Positions 7,986-15,008 of a DNA stretch of 64,000 nucleotides are shown here, piece by piece. The position numbers were made by a program, and so were the translations under genes. The DNA is from Pseudomonas rustica (lineage in GTDB: Bacteria; Pseudomonadota; Gammaproteobacteria; Pseudomonadales; Pseudomonadaceae). The notes beneath the pieces are model-generated. The model was not told where the DNA came from, did no database searches, and worked only from the letters and a program-made list of their open reading frames with translations. Each line of letters starts with the position of its first letter. Within the stretch, counting starts at the first letter, position 1. Where the stretch lies: assembly GCF_018336155.1 (NCBI RefSeq), contig NZ_JAGYHF010000004.1, forward strand, positions 62,001 to 126,000, read 5' to 3'.

Positions 7986-8371
7986 GTTCAGCAGCATTTG
8001 TAATCGGCTACCTGTGTGGAGCTGTACTACTCGGTATGATCGTCTGGATCGGTGTTTGCCTGCACTTGGCGTACACGCGAATGGATGAAGTGCTGGGCTA
8101 TCTTCAGAACTGTTCAGTCGTTATGAATCGCGCACCGCTTAGACACGGCGGGCCTTGGGGTAAATTGCTTTTAGTGGGCGGTATTTCGGGAATCGTGACG
8201 TTTCCGGGGTTCTATCTCAATCGGGGTGGCGTGAGCGCTGATGACCTTAGCAGCCTGCCACCCGCGCTGAAGCGGAAGTTGATGATTTTGCAGTGGAGTG
8301 TGTGGGGGCTGTTTGCTGCGATGGCTGTTTTTGTCACGCTCTATAGATTCATCAAGGCGTACCATCTATAA
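7982..8371 (+). CDS. membrane protein, candidate immunity partner of the PAAR effector
   Basis: 129 residues with about three membrane segments: 5-28, 58-75 and 97-120. A hydrophilic loop (RAPLRHGGPWGK) follows the first, and LPPALKRKLMILQWS precedes the last. Its ATG overlaps the effector stop (ATGA), so the two are translated together. Inner membrane immunity proteins of this size block pore-forming T6SS effectors; the assignment is by context and topology only, since such proteins are too diverse to recognise by sequence. Confidence 0.65.
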   Translation: MSSAAFVIGYLCGAVLLGMIVWIGVCLHLAYTRMDEVLGYLQNCSVVMNRAPLRHGGPWGKLLLVGGISGIVTFPGFYLNRGGVSADDLSSLPPALKRKLMILQWSVWGLFAAMAVFVTLYRFIKAYHL

Positions 8372-8524
8372 CGTCATTCGGCTCGAAGAAGACCGACGAA
8401 CCCACTCCGTTAACATTGACTAATACCTCATATCCGCCAACAAAATCATGGCCGTCGAATCCGCTAGCGACGCAGAAAGAATAAGCACTAACCTTTCCAG
8501 AGTCAGTGCCACAAGGAAGATCAA

Positions 8525-9241
8525 ATGATGAATGAATCCAAGGAAGTTAAATTTATGACAGAGCACATTAGCCGGGAAGAAAACCTTCGCAGGTTCAGAA
8601 AACACCTGAGAATTGACGTGGCACTTTTCATTGCCAGTATGTTGGGAGCTTTTACGCTTAGCGGTTTCGCCTACCTAGAGAAATTTCACCTAATCCTTGA
8701 TGTACCAATTCAACGGGTAAACATCAGTGCACAACAGTTCTTGTCATATGGTGCAACCGGGTTCGGATCGTTTCTTTCGGCTTTACTTTTTGCGATGGCC
8801 TTGGTTGGAATTGTTAGTCTCTTTTTGCTACTTATTGAAAAACCTAGAGTCAGTGAGGAACGGTCTGCCACGCTTCCCAATTGGCTTTCTGGCTTACGTG
8901 ATCGAGTCGCAGAAAATCGAGGGGAGTGCATAGTCGTTGGCGTGATCTCCCTACTCGCTATCCTATTGATATTCGCTTGGTATCTACTGGTACGCGGCCC
9001 TTCAAACAATGGTCGAGCCGCAGCATTGGAGTTCGCGTCGACATGCGAGGATCGCAATCTAACCTATGCAAATCTGGATAAATACGACGGTTGTCTGGTC
9101 GCCGAATCCGATGACATGTTTTATTTGCTGAAGCGAAACCAAGTTGATTCGAAAGGAGTCGAGTTTCAAACATTTGCGCTACCGAAATCAGGCGTAAAAA
9201 GTATCACTGGGCAAGCGCAGAAGATTAATTTCAAGCGATAA
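8525..9241 (+). CDS. two- to three-span membrane protein, unknown, downstream of effector/immunity pair
   Basis: 238 residues starting MMNESKEVKFMTEHISREE, with AGGAAG 5 nt upstream. Hydrophobic segments lie at about 32-52, 75-102 and 138-158, followed by an ~80-residue C-terminal domain with two Cys (STCEDRNL..., YDGCLVAE) that would lie outside the membrane. The A/T-rich codon use resembles the effector genes rather than core genes. It may be a second immunity or accessory gene, or an unrelated islet gene. It lies 153 bp after the immunity candidate, enough for its own promoter. Confidence 0.6.
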   Translation: MMNESKEVKFMTEHISREENLRRFRKHLRIDVALFIASMLGAFTLSGFAYLEKFHLILDVPIQRVNISAQQFLSYGATGFGSFLSALLFAMALVGIVSLFLLLIEKPRVSEERSATLPNWLSGLRDRVAENRGECIVVGVISLLAILLIFAWYLLVRGPSNNGRAAALEFASTCEDRNLTYANLDKYDGCLVAESDDMFYLLKRNQVDSKGVEFQTFALPKSGVKSITGQAQKINFKR

Positions 9242-9390
9242 AAATATTGTAATCTCCCGGCACGAACTCTCGTGCGAGGTCTGATTTGGCGAATGAGTGG
9301 CGACGGAATTATTTTCAGAAAACAAATCCGCCCCACTCTTTCGCACCTTTTAGATCAAGGTGGCCCCGTCTTTTTACCGTAAGCGTCCGT

Positions 9391-9981
9391 TTAAGTCGCC
9401 TTGACGCAAGGGATTGAAGGTAAAGGTGCTGAGGCAAGCGTGAGAAGTGGCCAGTTCTCTATCCAGTTTTTGGACTTGAAGCGTTTTTGATAGATCTTTG
9501 TTTTCTCCGTGGCAAACCTCCCTGCTGGCCTGATAACCAACCCAAACAGATCATCGAGGCCCAATGGCGCTGCGATCTCGCATGAACCTGACTCTCCTAG
9601 TCTGACGGCTACCGCCGTTGCGGTTTCCGGCCAGTAGCGCATTGCGTCAGTCGTTGAAAGGTATGGTTCATCCCCATTCTGAACATGCATTCTGGCTTGG
9701 TTTTTTACAGACCACATTGCGGTGGGGTCTAGCCCTCTGAGGAGAGTCTCCAAGGCTTTATCTTCCTCTGGAGAGCAACGTCTATGATCAAACCAAATGA
9801 CGTCGACGTCTGTTGATACAGGAGAAGGACTGCGCCCGTGTAAATAGTCCCAAACCGCGTTTCGGACGAAACCTGCTCCTATCCAGCAGTCTGGCAAATT
9901 GAGGGAGCGCACCATTTTCAGTAGTCGCCAGCGGATGGGATCTTCTGAAATAAGCGCTTGGATTATCGATATATCGTCCAC
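9391..9981 (-). CDS. nucleotidyltransferase family protein (DUF925/COG3575-like)
   Basis: 196 residues from GTG 9981, with GGGGAG 6 nt before the start. The N-terminal GAGFVRN (36-42), then TDVDVIWFD (57-65) with two acidic residues, is the nucleotidyltransferase core of this family. YLSTTDAMRYWPETATAVAVRL and GLDDLFGLVIRPAGRF are further family blocks. Members are thought to transfer nucleotides, but substrates are unknown. The gene starts 21 bp after the truncated IS66 tnpC and ends within a few bases of the putative IS terminus, so it looks like cargo of the element or a gene trapped against it. Confidence 0.82.
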   Translation of the reverse strand: MDDISIIQALISEDPIRWRLLKMVRSLNLPDCWIGAGFVRNAVWDYLHGRSPSPVSTDVDVIWFDHRRCSPEEDKALETLLRGLDPTAMWSVKNQARMHVQNGDEPYLSTTDAMRYWPETATAVAVRLGESGSCEIAAPLGLDDLFGLVIRPAGRFATEKTKIYQKRFKSKNWIENWPLLTLASAPLPSIPCVKAT

Positions 9982-10001
9982 GAAAAACTCCCCTTTTCAA
10001 G

Positions 10002-10319
10002 CTATGCAGATATCCATTGATGCGGCAGCAGCTGGGCGATTTCGCTAGCTCGCTGCTTCGGCAACCGCATCAACACATCCTTGAGGTAAGCATACGGGTC
10101 ATGCTCATCGAGCAAGCTGCCTTGCGCCGGGCTGATCTGCTCGCTGCGCTTGGCGAACTTATGGCGTTTACGGATGGCGTTCTCGTGAGTGAGCTGCTCG
10201 ATAATCGTTTCATCACGATGGATCTTTCGGCTATGTGTGTCGACCTTGGACATCAACTGCCCAGCCAGTGTACGCAGCTGTTCGGGGGGCATTTGGTCGA
10301 GATCGGGCCTGGAAGTCAT
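10002..10319 (-). pseudogene. tnpC: IS66 transposase (TnpC) with a large internal deletion
   Basis: 105 residues. The first ~70 match the N-terminal region of IS66 transposases (LDQMPPEQLRTLAGQLMS, ..KRHKFAKRSEQ). The last ~35 match the extreme C-terminus (DPYAYLKDVLMRLPKQRASE...LLPHQW). Full IS66 transposases have ~500 residues, so the catalytic DDE core is missing and the two ends are joined in frame. It cannot transpose by itself. Confidence 0.88.
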
Positions 10320-10369
10320 GGTGTGGATTTTACCAAAGCAGCCCGACTGCTCCAGCTAAAAGGCAGCAT

Positions 10370-10653
10370 TTAAAGCAATGTAATTGCGCCGCCCGCACCG
10401 ACTCGTTGCCAGGTTAATCCAAGTACTAGCGCCTGGAGTTGTTCGGGGTCGAGTTTGATCTCCAACCCACGAGGGATGCCCGTCCAATGAAATTTTCCTT
10501 GTTTCAAACGCCGTGCCGCCAGCCAGACACCGACGCCGTCGTACACCAGGACTTTCTTGCGGTTGGCCCGGCGATTGGTAAAGAGGTAAGCGCAGTGCCG
10601 GCGCGCATGTCCATGGGCTCGGTGGCGAGCTAGATGACATCGACGCGAATCAT
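10370..10653 (-). pseudogene. tnpB: IS66 accessory protein TnpB, broken
   Basis: The start MIRVDVI is followed by an in-frame TAG, then LATEPMDMRAG in the expected frame. A deletion or frameshift leads into CAYLFTNRRANRKKVLVYDG and WLAARRLKQGKFHWTG, the conserved TnpB core, ending GLTWQRVGAGGAITLL. The start overlaps the tnpA stop (ATGA), the normal coupling in IS66. Confidence 0.85.
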
Positions 10654-10976
10654 TGGGCCAAGCCACGAATGAAACACGCGCAGCCGTCCGGATCCAAGGC
10701 TGGCCACTTTATGGTGATGGTTTTATCGCCCAGAGGCAGCGAGATGATTACCATCCCTTCTGATGCTCGCCTTGGTGCCGTTTTTACCGGAACGAAAGCC
10801 GGTAAGGTTGCAGGCGATTGATCCCGGAAAGTCGGTAGCCACTAGCGGATCACGTTGGCGTTGATGCCGTGATGGATGGCTACGCTGGAAATCGTCGTCC
10901 GAGTTGCAGGCATTCCTGGACGACTTGGGCTTTGAATGGTTTGGGGTAAGAGCTTCATTGGCGCATGGATATCCTG
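10650..10976 (-). pseudogene. tnpA: IS66 accessory protein TnpA, broken
   Basis: From ATG 10976 the frame reads MRQ then TGA, followed by SYPKPFKAQVVQECLQ as in intact TnpA. A frameshift follows, then ISSVAIHHGINANVIR, a TAG, and WLPTFRDQ ... IKWPALDPDGCARFIRGLAQ. At least two nonsense changes and one frameshift show it is dead. Confidence 0.85.
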
Positions 10977-11176
10977 GCGATAAGGGTGATCGCGTCCGCT
11001 TAAAAATACGCGGACACCATCGCCCTTAATGCTGGAGTTCGGTAGTTGTATTCGCCACCCGCTTACCCTGGCTCGGCAGCTTCCGGCCATGAGCGGCCGC
11101 TACGGTAGACGTGCGTAATGCTTCAGCGAGGGTTCTGCAACAACTAAATCAGCCAGCCCGTTGCTTGGTCGATGTA

Positions 11177-12499
11177 TCAGGTGGCGACGACCTCGATTTT
11201 AAGGTCATATCCACCGAGCTTGTGTCCTCCCCAGCTTGCCTTCTTAACGATTATTCGTTTATCACCATGGGACTCGCGGAATTGTGCACCAAAGCGCAGC
11301 GCATCCTTGACGGAGTCAGAAATATCAATTCCGAGACTTTCTCGGACTAAAACTCCCGATAATACGAGGAGTCTCTCATTTGCTTGGCGCGCGCGACTAT
11401 TGTCGTTCACGTTCAGCTTGATTTTTAATACTTTTGCAACACCTTCAACACCCTCTACGTAGTATGCGAAATTATCGCAAAGTAGGTCATCTCCGATGTC
11501 GTACATTTTCGAAGACGCACACCATTGATCGGCAAAGATGAGATTATAATATCCTGTCGAAACTCCCTCACTTAAAAGGAAGTCCTTTGCAAGGTAAGGT
11601 GACCATCCTTGTGAGCGGGCAACCTCCGGCTTCATCTTTTCCAGTTTTTTTAGCTTGCGCAAATGGAAAAAGGTATTTAATAGTTGCTTGTGCGAAACCA
11701 CCTCAACTCTGGCGACGTGATCTGCCCAACGTCGAATAGCGTCAAGCCTAAAATTAAATAAAACCCCCGCATACAACTTTGCAAGACGACGTAGCCTTCT
11801 GTCTTGCACAGTGAAATGAAGTCTCACGAAAACCGTCTCATAGGTCGAATATATCATCATCACAAACACGAAAGGTAGATACATTACTGTCAGCAGAGCG
11901 GGAACAATAAAGTCATAAAATGTCTTATCCTGGCCAAGTTCTTCGAAATCAGTAGCGAGCATGTAAGCCGTGTAGGCCAACGTAAAAAGCCCGAAGAAAA
12001 TGACAATGCCGTTGAGGAGGCTTTTAACTTGCAGGTACTTAATATCTGCGTCTGCGATAGGGATCATTATGCCCATCACTACCATAAATGGGACTAAAAA
12101 CAATTCAGCCAGAAGTGGCAAACTGTAGATCCCGATCACGAACTGCAAGATGGCGAGCAGCCTCAGATTGCCGATTACAGAGTTTTTGAAGAAATGCGGG
12201 TCGGTTCTTATTTTGTCCAAATTGTAAATCGACAGCATCCCCACGGAAAAAAACCAAAATACGGTATTTTTCATCTGATCAATATTCCATAGCCCCCAAT
12301 CAAACAAGAGATAGACCATAGCGACGGTGTACACGGCTGCCAACGAGAAAACTATCATCAGGGGGCGTGAATGAAATGCAAATGTTAATTTTCTGAAGGC
12401 TGATCGGACCTCTCTCATCCTTTTGGCAGAGTAAATATACGTTGCGGCGAGAATCAGCCACAGTGCGATTGAGATTTCTCTGGTGTTTAAAATGTCCAC
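11177..12499 (-). CDS. orphan multi-span membrane protein with cytosolic C-terminal domain
   Basis: 440 residues from GTG 12499. The first ~230 residues contain about seven or eight hydrophobic segments (for instance 8-24, 47-68, 80-92, 110-150, 163-185 and 198-218). The remaining ~210 form a basic, soluble domain with HLRKLKKLEKMKPEVARSQGW, LIFADQWCASSKMYDIGDDLLCDNF and a mixed alpha/beta ending. I recognise no family. It is clearly A/T-richer than its neighbours and stands alone beside an IS66 remnant, so horizontal origin is likely. A defence or sensing role is possible but unsupported. Confidence 0.7.
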   Translation of the reverse strand: MDILNTREISIALWLILAATYIYSAKRMREVRSAFRKLTFAFHSRPLMIVFSLAAVYTVAMVYLLFDWGLWNIDQMKNTVFWFFSVGMLSIYNLDKIRTDPHFFKNSVIGNLRLLAILQFVIGIYSLPLLAELFLVPFMVVMGIMIPIADADIKYLQVKSLLNGIVIFFGLFTLAYTAYMLATDFEELGQDKTFYDFIVPALLTVMYLPFVFVMMIYSTYETVFVRLHFTVQDRRLRRLAKLYAGVLFNFRLDAIRRWADHVARVEVVSHKQLLNTFFHLRKLKKLEKMKPEVARSQGWSPYLAKDFLLSEGVSTGYYNLIFADQWCASSKMYDIGDDLLCDNFAYYVEGVEGVAKVLKIKLNVNDNSRARQANERLLVLSGVLVRESLGIDISDSVKDALRFGAQFRESHGDKRIIVKKASWGGHKLGGYDLKIEVVAT

Positions 12500-12777
12500 A
12501 TAGCTGACCTTGGTGAAATGCTAGGTGAGCGGATGTTAAGTGGCCTCGCTCCTCTATTCCAATGTGGCAGTGCACACCTGAAAAAGGGGAATGGCAGCTA
12601 TCGGCCGTTAGAAGCCCATCCTGAAGCGCTGCTATGGGTCGTTTTCTGCTGGTCGTGACCGGCTGAAATGGCCGATTGCTACCAGATACAATTCGCAGCT
12701 TATGGCCAAAAGTAGACCTAGCGGGGGCTACTCCCCCGCATAAACAAATATGGCCGCGTCCTTGAACTAGCGGCCTC

Positions 12778-13581
12778 TTACCCCTTCTTCTTAAACACCT
12801 TCCCCACGTAATACCCCAAACTCCACCGATCCTTCGGCCGCGGCTTATAGTGCGTTTTATTCCTCTGCCCCGGCTCCCCACCCGCCCCACTCGCCGTGTA
12901 GTAATAAAGCGCAATCGACCGCCGAGTAATGTGCTCCGGCGTAGTCAACGGCTCCGGATGCCCGTGATTACTATCTTTATCCGTATTAAAAATCACACAC
13001 CGGTTGTAAACCGGCAGCACCTTCTTCAAGCATTTCATCATCCCCACATCCCAAAGCTCAAGGTTGCCGCCGTACGCTTCCTGCCAGTCCTCGGTCAGGT
13101 AGATGATCACGTTCAGCCGCCGCTCAACGTTGAGCTTTTTATTCAGCCGAAAATCCGAGTGCACGCCCAGGAAGCCGCCGGTTTTGGTTTCGTGTAAACC
13201 GCCGCCCGCGAAGTAAGGATCTGGAATCAGCCCTTGTATGCCGGTGAGTTTTTCGAGGAATTCCAGCATCGGTGCGGAGTTGAAGGTGTTGAACACGTTC
13301 TTCAGGTAGGGGCTGCAGGCGTTGGGGCTGATCTGGCGTTTGAGTTGGCCTTTGTAGCCGCGCTCGTAGATTTGTTCGTTGTTGGTCGGTTCGACCGGGA
13401 AGTGTTCGCGGATGCTGGCGATGACGTCGGCTTGCAGGAAGTTGTCGATGACGATGTGCGGGAATGGCGTGGCTTGGGTGTATTCGCTGGTCAGCGATTC
13501 GCCGAAAGCGCTGGCGGCGTTTTGGTCGAAGTCGAGTTCCGGGGTCAGGGTGATGGGGAGTGTTTGCGTGTTGGCTTGCAT
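12778..13581 (-). CDS. 2OG-Fe(II) oxygenase, prolyl 4-hydroxylase-like
   Basis: 267 residues from ATG 13581, with GGAG 6 nt upstream; an ATG at 13599 lacks a site. The metal-binding facial triad is visible as H141-S-D143 (GVHSDF) and H208 (NHGHPEP), with R221 in RRSIALYYY as the 2-oxoglutarate anchor. The ending with HYKPRPKDRWSLGY is typical of bacterial family members that hydroxylate proteins or amino acids, often near cell-surface or peptide genes. Here it stands alone, facing the AraC gene, so the substrate is unknown. The 278 bp downstream (12500-12777) hold no recognised gene. Confidence 0.85.
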   Translation of the reverse strand: MQANTQTLPITLTPELDFDQNAASAFGESLTSEYTQATPFPHIVIDNFLQADVIASIREHFPVEPTNNEQIYERGYKGQLKRQISPNACSPYLKNVFNTFNSAPMLEFLEKLTGIQGLIPDPYFAGGGLHETKTGGFLGVHSDFRLNKKLNVERRLNVIIYLTEDWQEAYGGNLELWDVGMMKCLKKVLPVYNRCVIFNTDKDSNHGHPEPLTTPEHITRRSIALYYYTASGAGGEPGQRNKTHYKPRPKDRWSLGYYVGKVFKKKG

Positions 13582-13755
13582 TGCCGCTCCAATGTTCATC
13601 AAGTCTTTCAGGTCACGTCAAACAGGGCCAGGCGCTCGGCGCGGTGCCGCTGTTTGTTCGCTGGGTACAGTGGCGAGCAGGTTGCCATGTCGGCAAAGGC
13701 CTGCCGAGTGTACTTTTCCGAAACGTGCTGTGGCGCTGTAACGACATGTTTCCGG

Positions 13756-13790
13756 CTGTCACAAACTGGTCATATTTCCTCTGCTAATCT
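13756..13790 (+). promoter_or_regulatory. PhoB-box promoter candidate upstream of the AraC gene
   Basis: CTGTCACAAACTGGTCAT (13756-13773) fits two PhoB half-sites of the CTGTCAT type separated by four A/C bases, 11 of 14 half-site positions matching. TAATCT at 13785-13790 lies about 11 bp after the box, the spacing seen when a Pho box replaces the -35 element. The direction is toward the AraC-type regulator starting at 13850. Confidence 0.5.
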
Positions 13791-13849
13791 CCTCGGCGCC
13801 CTACCCCTACACCCCTGTCCTAGAGCCCCCACACGAAGGTGCCGCCACG

Positions 13850-14821
13850 GTGTTTCCGACTCCCGTTCGCCAGCAAATTATCCTGCGCTCCGACAACCTC
13901 CGTTCGGACGATTTCGGTGCACTTTTTTCGAAGTTGTTTGGTAATCGCTATGCCGATAATCCGCCGCTGCCGTCGAACATCATTATTGGTGGGGTTTACG
14001 GGCGGCACGATGGCGTGAGTTTTCGGCGGATGCATTATCACGGCGACTTCACGGTGTCTTTTCCGGATCAGCAGGATGAGATTACGTTTGTCATTCCTAC
14101 GGCGGGCAAGATTGTTTTTAACCATGCGACGGAGTCTGTGGGCGTCACGCAGGTTGGGCTGGCGATTGATAAAGCTGAGATTCGCTCGATGCGGTTTTTT
14201 GATGATCATGCGCATCATGGGATTTCGGTGAATCGGCATCAGTTGACGGAGCGGTTGTCGGCGCTGTTGGGTAAACCGATTCTAGAGAGGATTGTGTTTG
14301 AGCCGAGTGTGAATCTGGATTCGGCGGCGTTTCGGGGGATCAAAGCGCTGATTGATCTGGCGACGGGCGCGGAGTTTGATGCGTTGATCAACAGCGGGAC
14401 GTTGATGCCGTCGCGGTTGCGCGAGATGTTGATTGATGCGGTGCTGGAGGCGTGGCCGCACAATTTCACCGAGGCGCTGCGGCGGCCGGCGCCGATGGTG
14501 GCGCCACGGCATGTGAAGTTGGCGGTGGAGTTTATTCAGGCGCATCCGGAGCAGTTGGTGAGTGGTGTGGATCTGGCGCGGTTGAGTAATGTGAGTCAGC
14601 GGGCGTTGCAGGAAGGGTTTCGGCGGTTTGTCGGGACGTCGATTGTGGCATATCAGCGGCAGGTGCGGCTGGAGCGGGCTTATGAGGTGTTGGCGCGGCG
14701 GGAGTCGGGGTCGGTGACGGAGGTGGCGTTGCGGTTTGGGTTTAGTAATGTGGGGCGGTTTTGTCAGTATTTTCAGGGGGCTTATGGGGTGAGTCCGGCG
14801 GAGTTTCGGGCTCGGGGGTGA
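13850..14821 (+). CDS. AraC family transcriptional regulator
   Basis: 323 residues from GTG 13850, with AAGG about 9 nt upstream. Residues 1-200 form an AraC-binding-like sensor domain containing RRMHYHGDFTVSFPDQQD. The C-terminal ~100 residues hold the double helix-turn-helix: DLARLSNVSQRALQEGFRRFVG, then VTEVALRFGFSNVGRFCQYF ending YGVSPAEFRARG, an excellent match. No catabolic genes adjoin. The 2OG oxygenase is divergent across a ~270-bp gap and is a possible target. A Pho-box-like promoter precedes it. Confidence 0.92.
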   Translation: MFPTPVRQQIILRSDNLRSDDFGALFSKLFGNRYADNPPLPSNIIIGGVYGRHDGVSFRRMHYHGDFTVSFPDQQDEITFVIPTAGKIVFNHATESVGVTQVGLAIDKAEIRSMRFFDDHAHHGISVNRHQLTERLSALLGKPILERIVFEPSVNLDSAAFRGIKALIDLATGAEFDALINSGTLMPSRLREMLIDAVLEAWPHNFTEALRRPAPMVAPRHVKLAVEFIQAHPEQLVSGVDLARLSNVSQRALQEGFRRFVGTSIVAYQRQVRLERAYEVLARRESGSVTEVALRFGFSNVGRFCQYFQGAYGVSPAEFRARG

Positions 14822-14845
14822 TCCTTTATCTGCCTGGGACACCAT

Positions 14846-14940
14846 TGTGGCGAGGGGATTTATCCCCGTTGGACTGCGGAGCAGGCCTGATTCTTTGGGG
14901 CCGCTGCGCGGCCCAGCGGGGATAAATCCCCTCGCCACAG
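14846..14940. repeat. 95-bp palindrome, GTGGCGAGGGGATTTATCCCC family
   Basis: TGTGGCGAGGGGATTTATCC at the left is mirrored by GGATAAATCCCCTCGCCACA at the right. An inner GCCGCTGCGCGGC hairpin lies between. A half copy lies at ~30844-30870 (GGGGATAAATCCCCTCGCC). It separates the convergent AraC and phosphatase genes and could terminate both. Confidence 0.85.
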
Positions 14941-15008
14941 GTTTTGTATCAGGCTTATGGATTTGAGTCTGGCTCTCAGATTTTGGGGTCGTCCTTGACC
15001 TTGGGTTT

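Larger units (their letters stand above)
9379..11066 (-). mobile_element. decayed IS66-family element with a passenger gene
   Basis: The plus strand shows GTAAGCG at 9379-9385 and the inverse CGCTTAC at 11060-11066, the short terminal motif of IS66 elements. Inside, in minus orientation, are tnpA (10650-10976), tnpB (10370-10653) and a much shortened tnpC (10002-10319), all damaged. The nucleotidyltransferase gene 9391-9981 lies between tnpC and the left terminus. No 8-bp target duplication is visible (TTTTTACC left, CCTGGCTC right), so the element is old or its ends have rearranged. Confidence 0.7.

Noticed and set aside
12500..12777. Small gene or MITE in the gap between the membrane protein and the 2OG oxygenase
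   Set aside because: There are scattered partial palindromes (GGCCGATTG, GCTATCGGCC), but no clear termini, target duplication or credible frame.
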